The notes beneath the pieces were generated by a model that saw nothing but the letters and a program-made list of their open reading frames with translations, did no database searches and was not told where the DNA came from. This document shows, piece by piece, positions 24,843 to 35,792 of a stretch of 64,000 bases of DNA. The stretch's first letter is position 1; each line of letters starts with the position of its first letter. Made by a program: the position numbers and the translations under genes. This stretch comes from Strongyloides papillosus (taxonomy: Eukaryota; Nematoda; Chromadorea; Rhabditida; Strongyloididae), in the NCBI GenBank assembly GCA_005656395.1, contig SRSI01000068.1, forward strand, positions 620,001 to 684,000, given 5' to 3'.

Positions 24843-25019
24843 AAATCCAACTACCAAAAAGAAAACTGATAAAAACATTCACAATGATCTACATTAAGAT
24901 CAATATATTTAGGAAGACTTTTAGAAATCAATTATCTGAAGTTTGATGAGATCTTTTTTACATTATTTGAACTGCATTTTTTTGATAAGAAAATAAGTGA
25001 ATAAAAATAAACTTTTCAT
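24843..25019 (-). pseudogene. Relic of an M13 exon 1
   Basis: Minus-strand reading gives SKSLPKYIDLNVDHCECFYQ then FSFW-stop, clearly related to SKSVHEYIDLTVNPCDNFYK / FSCGNW of member F. An ATG with a hydrophobic start lies at 25019. The frame is broken and no matching exon 2 follows, so this is the remnant of a further array member. Confidence 0.65.
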
Positions 25020-25169
25020 GCTTTTTAAGTTAATAATTATTTTACATTCATTTTTGAAACATTTATACAATGCATGTAATTTTTATGAATTAATGTGTAA
25101 TCCAAAAATATATTATAGGAGTAAGGAGCATGTGTAAATCATTTTCGATATTGAGACTTTTTTATATCT

Positions 25170-26400
25170 TATTATATGTAACTTTATGTGCAGATTTCAA
25201 AAAACGCAATATTATCTTAATCTGAAGTCCTGTTCTTGAGATACAGCTACTTAAAGGTGTTTTGATGTGTTATTCTTGACATCCTTAGAGATATTCGTTT
25301 TATCTGAAATTTTACAGGCGTATATAGTTTTAGCTACTCATAATATAAAAATAAAAAAAAGTTGAAATTTCAAGTTCATTTTGAGATTTTGGATTTTTTT
25401 TCAAAATGACTGAAAAAACCCTAAATTCTTACATTTTAAAATGACATATCAAGGTTCAGACAAGGAAATTAAAAAAAAAGAAAAAAAGTTATCCTAAGTT
25501 TCTCTTTAACTTACATTTTAAGTATAATCCCATAAAAATCTAAAAAATTTAAGTACCTTAAAACCGTTGTTGAAATTTTTTGTATTTTTTTAAAAAAAAT
25601 ATGTCAAGATGAAACTTTTTGAATAAAGTGTTTCCACAACTTTTATGTAGAATTAAATTCTCTGTCGAATGATATATATCATGTTGATTCATTTATCTGT
25701 TCTCGAGATATAAAGAAAAAACAGATTTTTTAATTTTTAAAAAAGTGCTATTCTTTAGTTTCAAGAAAGGAAAAAAGTTTCAATACGTCAATTTTTTTTA
25801 ATTGTCTTGAATTTCCCCCTTAGAGAAATTTTTACGAAAATTTTAAGATATTAACCTTCTTTATCTCTTTTCATTCTTGAGTTAGTCAAAAAACAAATTA
25901 GTCAATTTTTTTTTATAATTTTTAAATTTTAAGAAAAAAGTAGGCAAAGATGAAATTTTTTCAATATGAAATGTTCACAAAATTTATATGGAATTTAATT
26001 CTCTATCGAATGACATATAGATCGTCTTAATCCCATTATCCGTTGTTGAGATACATTTCATTAAGTACCATATTTTGAAATTCGATACCTCCATTTTTCC
26101 GTCATTACCGATTTTTTTATTCAAAATTTCACATATAGATGAAATTTTTAATGCTTATTACATGCAAACTATAAAATTTACCAAAAAAAGTCCGATCCCG
26201 AAAATAGTAAGTCATCGAAAATTCCCCTATATCTCAGAGGAAAAGTTTACTTCTTAAATGGTTTTCGTTATATGCACTATTTTTTATTAAAATAAAAATG
26301 TATTTTAAATATGTTGAACAAAAAAAATAAATATTAGCTTCATTTGAATTTTTGCTCTTGAGATACATCTACTTCAGTGAGAATAATATTAAAATTTGTA
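25170..26400. repeat. Diverged tandem repeat, period about 340 bp
   Basis: 25609-25711 and 25949-26053 align along about 100 bp (GATGAAA-TTTTT...AATTCTCT-TCGAATGA-ATAT...GAGATA). The phrase CTTGAGATACAGCTACTT and variants recurs near 25234, 25700, 26046 and 26353. No coding frame survives. It interrupts the M13 array between relic F' and member G. Confidence 0.55.
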
Positions 26401-27100
26401 ATCTCTCAAAAAAAATTACAAGAAAAACAGATTCTTTGAAAGAAAAACAAAAAACAACAATTCATAAAAGCCATTGGATTAATTGTTTTAAACAATTTTG
26501 AATATCAATTTATATTTTTATGAATATAGTATATAAGATGGGTGGAAAATTTGGTTTTTATTTAATTATATATAATTTTTGTACCGATTAAGATTTTTTT
26601 TAATCAGTGCAATACATGACATATGACAATTATTAAGATATGATAAAAAAATTAAAATCAAATTATATTTGGCTTTTTGAGATTTAACAAAATTTTTATT
26701 AAATATTATTTATTCTAGAATAGAATAGCTTTTACCTCTAAATCTTTTTATGTTAAAATGATCTGAACTAAATTGTCTTAAAATACCGCAATCTAGCTAC
26801 GCATATTAAAAATTTTGAAAAAATGTTTACAAATTTATGATATAGCGATGCACATGCTTAGTTTTAAAAGAATGTAAAAATATCTAAAAGTTTTGCTATG
26901 CTTTATAAGAACTGGAAAAAAAAAGTCATCTAAATTTCTAAGTCGAAACTATTCATCAATGCATTTTAAAAAAAAATTTTATAATATTTTATTAAAAAAA
27001 TCACCAATACTTTCATTTAAATATATTTATAGTTTTTTAAAGCTTATATAAATTTTTTAATACGAAAAGTGTTCGACTAATTGTTTTGATCTATTTTTTA

Positions 27101-27781
27101 TCTTATCAACTTAGAGAAATATTTTTACCACTTTGAATACATTCAAAATTTGTGTTCTTATTTTTATAATACATTTTAAAAAGTTTTTTCAAAAAAAAAT
27201 ATAGATTAAAATAAAAAATATGCATTAAATTCGTAAAAGTACTCTTTTATTATGTAACAAAAATGCGAAATTATAAAATAACAATCGCAAAAATTGGATT
27301 ATTTTAAGTTAAATAATATGAAATACTAATACTTATGATAAACCTCAAATATTATTAATATTTTAAAAAATTAGCCAAACTTAAAATTAATCTTTATTTT
27401 TAACTTTCATCATATTTAATAACTTAAAACTTGCATATTAATACTAATCAGAAGTCTAACGTAAACATTATTCTTAATTTTTTATTTTTATATTAAAAAT
27501 TCGTAAAAAATTATTCAAACTTAGAATATCAAATGAATTTAGAATCGTGAGGATATGTAATAAAACAATTTTGATAAAGTATGTTTTATAAGCTTTTAAC
27601 GTTCAAAAACCTATAAAATTTTAATAATAATTATTAATATTATAAAATACAAAAATATTTCTTGGAATTTTGCAAGTATGCTATTATAAAACAAAAGATT
27701 TTTAATTTTTTCTAGAATTCTAAATATTTTTCAAAAATTCCCGCGAGTATGTAGCGACGAACGCAGCAAGTTGCTGCTTGT
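27101..27781. repeat. Dispersed repeat, copy 1
   Basis: About 680 bp that recurs in the same orientation at 34586-35260 with high identity (for example GCGAAATTATAAAA-AACAATCGCAAAAATTGG in both). Both copies end in GTAGCGACGAACGCAGC followed by a short hairpin (GCAGC-AGTT-GCTGC). No open frame; probably a non-autonomous transposon. Confidence 0.8.
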
Positions 27782-28043
27782 AATGTATTGTAAATTAAAA
27801 ATAGAATGTGCTGAAGATTTATAATCATTCACGTATTGCTACGTCATTTTTTTAATTTCGTAGAATTTATATTTCCGATGTTAAAACATCAGCCTAAATA
27901 TTATGTTTTACTGTAATTAGATGTATTTCTTTAATTTATATTAACAAACTAATGTACGCATTTTACTTAGAATAAAATCTTTTACTATAAAAAATTTATT
28001 TATGTGAAAGAAATAGCATAAAAGATAGAAGATACAGAATTTT

Positions 28044-29520
28044 CTAGTGTCCTTTTTTCCATACTTCACATTTACGCTCAGGATTCATCCTACTGTGTAA
28101 TTTGCAGTTAAAAGCATTTGAAAATGGTTTATAATTTGATAAAAGTAAATTAGTGCGTATTTCCGCCGGAGTATGAGAATCATTTATTTGTTCTTCTAAA
28201 TGTTCTTTACTTCTATGTTTACAAAATGTTCTACCATTGCTAATAAAAAATAATTGCTCACTAGTGAAACCTTCAAAACCAGGAACTTTAGGTTCTTCAC
28301 CACCAATACTTTGAAGATACTTCATATAGGCTTTATGAGAAATCTTAATTCCACCATTATCAGGAATATTTTCACTTAATGTTAATGAACCATTTATATT
28401 TTTCGTAGTTATACTTTCTTTTTGATCACCGTATTGTTTAACAAAACATTCCATTTTTTTTTCAAAGTTTTTTATTGATTCAGAAGTTACTATTAATTCA
28501 CCTTTAGGATCTATACCGTGTATATATTTATAATGATTATTATCAAAAGCATGTAGCATTTCATGACTAATAACAAATCCAATGCTACCATAATTAAGTG
28601 CGTTTGGAAAGTATGTACTAAACCATGGTTCTACCAAAGCATTGAAAGAAGTAGTAAACACATTATATATATCAAGATACAATGCATTAAAAGAAACAAA
28701 ATGACCTAAATATTTTTCATATTCGAAAATGTAATAACCACAAGATCCTTCGGTATGATTCATTTTTGACAATGATTTAATATTATTAAGAACTTCTTCA
28801 ATACTATCATTTTCTGATATCCCTAAATCTTTATAGCAAGTTTCCATAAACAGTATGCTAGAGATATCTAGACGGTCAATTTTTTTTGTAAATTCTATTT
28901 CATCAAGTTTCTTCAAAAGATTGTCTCTTGATTCTTTATCGAATATATCCTTTTTCTCATCTATTAACAATCTTAATTCTTCTGTAATTCTTTTGATCAT
29001 ATCCTCAAATATAATATAATCGCCATGTTTCTCACTATCTATTCTTCTCTTTTTAATAAATAATATACCAAAAGCATATATTCCAAAATACTTAATTTCC
29101 GATTCACAATTTTCTTTTTTTTCTCCAGATAGTTGAATACACTTCTTTCTTAAATTGTAAATATTTTTTATAGCAGTCGATTCATTATTATATCTTCCAT
29201 CCAAGGCCTCTAAAAGGAAATTAATAAATACAAATAAAGATATTACCTTTAGTAAAATTATTGAAATTTGTTGCCCCATCACCATAGTAGAAACTCGTTT
29301 GATTTTTACTTTTTATTTCTTTGTCTTTTATCCATTTACCACAGGCAAACTTGTAAAAATTATCACATGGATCTACAGTTAAGTCGACATATTCATGAAG
29401 ACTTTTAGAAGTCAATTCTGGATCATAATTTGTTAAAATCGTTCCTAATTTTTTTACAATGAATCCTTTTGATACGAAAATAAATCCAAAATAACAAAGA
29501 ATCAAGACAAAAACATTCAT
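28044..29520 (-). CDS. M13 (neprilysin-like) peptidase, array member G
   Basis: Two exons, 29520-29247 and 29209-28044 (37-bp intron), 479 residues. Signal peptide, VDPCDNFYKFACGKWI (SCG replaced by the more usual ACG), NALY loop, LNYGSIGFVISHEMLHAFD, ENIPDNGG, HTPAEIRTN, RMNPERKCEVW. All zinc and substrate residues are present. It sits beyond a 3.5-kb gap filled by repeats, yet its 3' flank (GAAATAGCATAAAAGATAGAAG) still matches the other members. Confidence 0.87.
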
Positions 29521-29559
29521 GATAAATTTAATGAATGCTTTTAAATTTTGAGAATTATG

Positions 29560-29569
29560 AGAAATTCTA
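29560..29569 (-). promoter_or_regulatory. Conserved promoter box of M13 member G
   Basis: AGAAATTCTA, a degraded copy of the palindrome, 40 bp upstream of the ATG; TATATAATG precedes it. Confidence 0.5.
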
Positions 29570-29967
29570 CATCATTATATAGAAAAAAATGGACGCAGAT
29601 TCATTTAATATGTAAAAATTATTTAAACTATATGATAAAATTTTTTATCCAACGACATATTTTATTGCATTTCTTTGTATATAAAAATATAAATTATAAT
29701 TTTAAATTTTTCTATTAATTTTTTATTATTATAAAGTTTATATTTATAATAATATCGTGATTCTTCAATATGCTAAAATAAAAGCTAACTATTGAAAACA
29801 GTCAACAATGTTATCATCATTATACATATAAAAAGAATACGTCTTTTTTTAACTTTTCATTTGTATTTCAAAATTAAACTCTTTTATTTAATAAATTTAT
29901 TTTAGAAGTTAAATCTTTTATTTTTAAAATCTACTTAATATAAAAGAAATAGGATAAAAAGAAATTT

Positions 29968-30975
29968 TTAATTCTGTTTTTGATTTTTCCATACTTCACA
30001 TTTATCTACTGGATTCATTGTAGTGTTCAATTTACACTTAAATGCATTAGAAAACGGTTTATAATTTGATAAAGTTATTATTGTGCGTATTTCTCCTGGA
30101 GCGTGTGCATCCTTATTTATTTGATCTTCTAAAGAGCTTTTACTTTTATGAGCACAAAAATTTCTACCGAAACTGAAAAAAAAATAATTGTTCACTGGTA
30201 AAGTCTTCAAAATCAGGAACATTGAGTTCCTCACCACTGATACTTTGAAGATACTTCTTGTAAGCTCTATGAGCAATTTTAAGTCCACCATTATCTACAA
30301 TATTTTCAGCCAATGTAGTTAGATCATCTATATATTTATCAGTCATATTTTCTTTTTGTAATCTGTATTGTTTAGTAAAACAATCACTTTTTTCTTTAAA
30401 ATGTTCTATTGAAAATTGAGTGACATTAGATTTATTTCTATTGTCATTATCAAAAGCACGTAAAATTTCACGAGCAATTGTAAATCCAATATAGCCATAA
30501 TTAAGTGAGTTTGGAAAATATCTACTAAATGATGGTTCTTTAAGAGCATCTGAATTAACTATAAGTTTATTGGACGTAGGATGATACATTACATTACTTT
30601 GTACATAAGTTCTCAAATATTTACTATATTGAAAAATTTTTATACTACAAGAATCCAACGTACTAGAATCCCTTAACTTTGACTTATAAGTCTTAATGGT
30701 TTCCAAAACACTTTCAATATTATCATCATATTGTACTCCTATATTTTTATAACAATCCTCCATTAGCAATATATTAGATAATTCAAATGAGTCCAAATTT
30801 CTTACAAGTTCCATTTCATTAAGTTTATGCAGAAAATTATCTCTTGATTCTTTATCAAATTTATCACTTTTTTCTTCTATTAGCAATCTAATTTATTCTA
30901 TAATTTTTCCAATCATATCTTCTACTATAAGATAGTCATCATTTATAATTTCACTCTCTAGTCTATTTTTTAAAG
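29968..30975 (-). pseudogene. M13 peptidase, array member H, 5'-truncated, REILR
   Basis: Near duplicate of member F (same REILR replacement of HEILH, same NVMY, ENIVD for ENIAD). Lesions: a nonsense change (GAA to TAA) in KIIE-IRLL near 30895; T9 instead of T8 in the QLFFFSFGR codons near 30180, shifting frame; and no exon 1 or start of exon 2, since homology stops near 30975 where a TTA/TTTA microsatellite begins. Unlike F it retains KCEVWKNQKQN at the end. Clearly a pseudogene. Confidence 0.88.
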
Positions 30976-30979
30976 ATAC

Positions 30980-31068
30980 TTTTATTATTATTATTATTTA
31001 TTATTTATTTATTATTTTTATTTATTTATTATTTATTTATTTATTACTTATTTATTTTTTATTATTAT
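30980..31068. repeat. TTA/TTTA microsatellite
   Basis: Run of TTA and TTTA units, directly abutting the truncated end of M13 member H. Confidence 0.9.
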
Positions 31069-31747
31069 GACTCGTAGAGGATGCAACGTTAGCATTTTTG
31101 ACCCCTTTAATTTCAGAAATTGAATCTGAAATTTTGCATGGACGTAGATTCCAACATGGACGACCATAACTTAAAAAGAAAATTTTAAAAAGATTTCTCC
31201 AAAGTGGAGAAAATTGAGACCAAAGTGCCAAAAATGACGATTTTTTTGAAATAATGGCCGGACCTCAATTTAACAGTAAATTTAACACACACATAATTAA
31301 AAATTTAATGTATGTGTGCCATTACTATGTATTAAATAAATCTGTTACAAATATGGATAAAAAAACGTAGTTTTTGGCATCTCCAGAAGGTTTTTCGTGA
31401 CAATAAAATTGAGAACAAGTTAGACTTTAGAGAAAATTCAAAATTTTTAAATTTTAAAGCTTAAGACATTAATTTTTACAATTTTTAATGTATATTTTAA
31501 AAAATTTAAACCCATTTAAGAGAACCTTTGTATATTATCTTCTTTTTATTGTTGTACATTTATAATTTTTAAATTTTTACCATTATTTTTAAAATATTGA
31601 TTAAAGTGATTTAAAAATTATTTTAATGTCATGATTGAAAAGATGTACCTGTAAACTGTTAATTTGGCAATTTACAATAGAAACATTTTTCATTATAAAG
31701 TTTGGAGATAATTAATTTACTGTCACGAAAAATTATGAAAATAAATA
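31069..31747. other. Repeat-like intergenic, no gene seen
   Basis: Slightly less AT-rich than its surroundings (for example ATGGCCGGACCTCAATTTAA at 31254), without an open frame. Possibly an old transposon fragment; nothing diagnostic seen. Confidence 0.4.
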
Positions 31748-32253
31748 ACAGTACCAAAAACTCGTTTTCGGTGAAAAGATACTTTTATTATGAATTAATT
31801 TTGCGCACTCAAAAGTATGAAAATAAAATTTTGATTATTATATTATCAATTTACCTGGCAATATAAAAGTATCGCCGTCCCAGGCATTTAAATATTTATC
31901 GAAAACTACAAAAAGGTATCACTGCATATCAAATAATAAGAGCTTTCACATTAAAATAATAAAAAATAAGGATATATCTAATATTAAATTTATAAAAAAG
32001 TATCTACAAAAGGAAGTATTTTAATTTCTAACAAATAAAGGTCAAAATGTAAATGATTTAAAAGAAATGTTTGCATCAACCATAGTTTAATTACAAGCGA
32101 TAAAGCATTCAAATGCCTGGGACGGCGATACTTTTATAATGCCAGGTAAATTGATAATATAATGATCAAAATTTTATTTTCATACTTTTGAGTGCGCAAA
32201 ATTAATTCATAATAAAAGTATCTTTTCACCGAAAACGAGGTTTTTGGTACTGT
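31748..32253. mobile_element. 506-bp foldback MITE with ~146-bp inverted repeats
   Basis: The left arm (31748-31893, starting ACAGTACCAAAAAC) is repeated in reverse complement at 32108-32253 (ending GTTTTTGGTACTGT) with only a few mismatches. TA flanks both ends (31746-31747 and 32254-32255), consistent with TA target-site duplication of Tc1/mariner-type transposases. The 214-bp core has no coding frame, so it is non-autonomous. Confidence 0.88.
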
Positions 32254-32643
32254 TATTTATAACAATATTAAGATTGTATTATTTAAGAAAATTTGAATTT
32301 AAATTCAATTTGTAACCATTAACAAATTGTGTATGTATGTCGAATTTATTGAAATATTGTAACAAAAATTTTTCAGTGGCCATGAATTTTATATTACCTA
32401 TTTTTAAATTATCGAAAATCAAAGTATAAAAAAACAACGTATAAGCATGATAACAAAAGAAATTTAAAAAAATAAAAAACCATGTTATTGTTATTTTTAT
32501 TAAAATTATAGAAATTTATATAAATAGTAGAAAATACAATATATTAGAAAAGTTAATTTTTAAAAAAAATAGACCTTTCAATGGACGAGGGGGAAGTAGA
32601 ATAACAATAAAAGCTGGGGAGATTCCACACCAAACAAAGCATT

Positions 32644-33342
32644 TTACATTTCCATACTGTCACAGTGGAAAATTCTTCTAGTTTCATCAAACCAACTAAA
32701 TAAATCTCCTGACATTTCAAATTTGCTACTTCTGAGAAGAGGTGAGCTTGACGTGAATTTTAAAGAGATTTCATCATTTTTATTCACGATTTGTACTCTT
32801 TTGAAAACAGCTACATTATTCGCCGTTAGTGCTTCGCCGTAAAATGTTGGATTGTTAATTTCCAAGTGAATTGTTGTATCCGTTTCATCAATCAGTTTCA
32901 ATTTGGCTTTTCTCCCAGAACGACCATTATTTACTCCTGCATATCCAACGATGACACCAATAACGTTGACTAATCCACTCTTCTTATTCTTGATGTCTTT
33001 AATGCTGGTGAATACTAAATCAGGAATTTCGTGTTTAACAGAGCTAACACGCTCAAACTTGAAACTCTCATCCGGACGGATTTCAACTGGGTGATTTGTT
33101 GGGTTTGCCGGATGTCGACTTACAAGGCAAGACCTATCACCCGAAAAAATGTAACGGTGACGCTCATGAAATTTCCCGTTAAGCTTTCGAGCGTAGGTAC
33201 CGTATGCGGCTACTTGGATTTGGCTTGCATCCGCTAAGTCTGTTACCACAAAACTACAAATGACTCCTCCAGCATTTTCAGGATATTGCGGATCTCTTTG
33301 AAAGAATCCTTTTAGAGGTTTTACATCAGATACCTCACCCAT
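32644..33342 (-). CDS. RPA1-like single-strand DNA-binding protein, truncated
   Basis: Intronless frame of 232 residues matching the tandem OB folds DBD-A and DBD-B of replication protein A large subunit: RPDESFKFERV, IPDLVFTSIKDIKNKKSG, VNVIGVIVGYAGV and the KAKLKLIDETDTTIHLEI strand correspond to the linker and start of DBD-B. RPA1 is usually about 600 residues; the N-terminal domain and the C-terminal zinc-bearing DBD-C are absent. Homology continues upstream of the first Met (in-frame LNKWKI matches the KWTI start of DBD-A), so the true start is an unseen exon or the copy is 5'-truncated. Codons are more GC-rich than neighbours and the frame lies among transposons, suggesting a retrocopy or mobile-element-borne gene. 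Confidence 0.72.
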   Translation of the reverse strand: MGEVSDVKPLKGFFQRDPQYPENAGGVICSFVVTDLADASQIQVAAYGTYARKLNGKFHERHRYIFSGDRSCLVSRHPANPTNHPVEIRPDESFKFERVSSVKHEIPDLVFTSIKDIKNKKSGLVNVIGVIVGYAGVNNGRSGRKAKLKLIDETDTTIHLEINNPTFYGEALTANNVAVFKRVQIVNKNDEISLKFTSSSPLLRSSKFEMSGDLFSWFDETRRIFHCDSMEM

Positions 33343-34585
33343 AATTTTCCATTTATTAAGACCTCTTGTGTTTTTTAAAAGAATTTTAACGTAAAATCAA
33401 ATTTACAACTTTTAAAAATAAATAATTTATTATATCGTTATATGTAATGTGAGGATTTAATTATCTAATAATGTAAAGCCTCCTGTATACATAAAATATT
33501 TAGAAAAGTTTATTTTTATTTCACAAAGCTATTTCTTTTCTGCTAAGACAAAAAAAATAAATTTAAAATTGTGAAATACATCAATGTTTTAAAATAATGA
33601 TTTTATAGCTCTAATTTAAAAATTTCAGATCTTCGTGGATAATCAGAGCATGGAAATTGATATTGACAATAAAATTATCTATAAACATATTGTTGAAAAA
33701 TGAAAATCAATTAAATTCAGATATGCGACTTGAAAATCAAACATTACGATGAAATTTCAAGAAATTACTTTTATTGTGTTCTAATATTTAGACTATTTTT
33801 TATATGAAATATAAATATATTTTAATATTAAAATACATTTAATATATTTGAGTTGTATTTTATGGTGATAAATACTTATTTTCATCATCCTAGCATAATA
33901 TGTTTATGGCAATTAGTTCTTTATAATACTTTTGTTGTTGACAATTTTCTTATTCGTTTGGATGTACTAATTAACAGAAATTTTTGTGCTAAGATTTTAA
34001 AAAATTTAAATATAATATTTAGTACTTTTTATGTGTTGTACTCAAAAAAAATCTTTTAAAATAATCCTATTTTATAAATCTTTTGAGTGTCATAATGTTT
34101 ACAATGTGTACTATGTCTGCTGTAAATATTTTATGTATCGTCGAAACTATGCACTTTTAAACAATATGTTTACTAACATGTAAGGAAATGGATTTGCTTT
34201 TTTTTCATTAAAAATCATAATTTTCCAATTAAATTAAATAAGAATATCTTATTATATTTTTTACTTCACTATTCAAATAAAATGCTTTAAAACCACTAAT
34301 CTTTTTATTTTGATTCATTTAAAACAAAACACATTTTAATAACAACTCCTATGAGTAAAGATGATCTTCAAATTTGAATATAATAATTTGTTTTTTTATA
34401 TATAACTCATTATTATCATAATGATAAAAATAATAAGTTATAATTGACATATACTTTTATATAGAACAATACCTTAATTAAAAATAAAACGTGAAAATAG
34501 TACAAATAAAGCACAAAATTATTTTAGTAAAAAAATGTTCAATTAATTGATATGACACTTTTATCCATATTAATATCTTGTTTAA
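33343..34585. other. Intergenic, no gene seen
   Basis: AT-rich spacer between the RPA1-like frame and dispersed repeat copy 2. The 68-codon plus-strand frame at 33853 has no family features. Confidence 0.5.
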
Positions 34586-35260
34586 TCTTATCAACTTAGA
34601 GAAATATTTTTATCATTTTGAATACATTAAAAATTTGTGTTCTTATTTTTACAATACATTTTAAAAAGTTTTTTTAAAAAAACATAAAACAAAATAAAAA
34701 ATCTTTATTAGATTTGTAAAAGTATTTTTTATTATGTAACCAAAATGCGAAATTATAAAAAAACAATCGCAAAAATTGGATTATTTTAAGTTAAATAATA
34801 TGAAATACTAATACTTATGATAAACCTCAAATATTATTAATATTTTAAAAAATTAGCCAAACTTAAAATTAATCTTTATTTTTAACTTTCATCATATTTA
34901 ATAACTTAAAACTTGCATATTAATACTAATCAAAAGTCTAACGTAAACATTATTCTTAATTTTTTATTTTTATATTAAAAATTCGTAAAAAATTATTCAA
35001 ACTTAGAATATCAAATGAATCTAAAATCAAGAGGATATGTAATAAAACAATTTTGATAAAATATGTTTAATAAGCTTTTAACATTCAAAAGCCTATAAAA
35101 TCTTAATAATAATTATTAATATTATAAAATACAAAGATGTTACTTGGAATTTTAATATGTGCGTTATTATAAAACAAAAGATTTTTAAGTTTTTTAAATT
35201 CTAAAGATTTTAAAAAAATTTCCCCGAGTATGTAGCGACGAACGCAGCGAGTTGCTGCTT
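34586..35260. repeat. Dispersed repeat, copy 2
   Basis: Second copy of the 27101-27781 repeat, same orientation, ending GACGAACGCAGCGAGTTGCTGC. A related degenerate end (GACGAGCGAAGCGAGACTAC) follows at about 35292-35311. Confidence 0.8.
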
Positions 35261-35792
35261 ATGGAAAAAGTCCAGCCCTGCAGACAACAGCGACGAGCGA
35301 AGCGAGACTACAGCTTGTGAATTATTAATTTAATTTAGTCAGTGGAATGTGTAGTATATATATGGAAATGTAATATCAGAAATATTGTGCTTGAAAATAA
35401 TATTTTTGAAATCTATGTTGGCAATTTTGATAAAAAATACCTACAAAATTAAAAGAAAGCTTATATCAGTGTTAGATAAATAATTGTATATATAAATTAT
35501 GATTTATATGAATTTTACTAATAACTTACAGAAAAGTTTTTCTAATTGTTGGATTTCTGTATTCTTCTTTAAAATGTTTTAACATTTATTTATTAATTGT
35601 CAAATATATTTACCTAAACAAAGTTTTCATATTTAATGTGTTTAATATTTATTCATTTTTAAACTTATGTTAATAAAATAATAAATTCAAATAATATTTG
35701 TTTATAAAAATAAAGAAATTTAAATTATTTTTCCAGCAAATATATTGTCTTCCATTTCGAAGATTTGCTATCCATCTTATGCGTCAATGATT

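Noticed and set aside
25170..26400. Possible CRISPR-like or satellite array
   Set aside because: Unit spacing is irregular and units are badly diverged; a decayed transposon-type repeat fits better in a eukaryotic genome.
33853..34059. 68-codon plus-strand frame
   Set aside because: No start context, no family features, Ile/Phe/Leu-rich composition as expected from AT-rich noncoding DNA.
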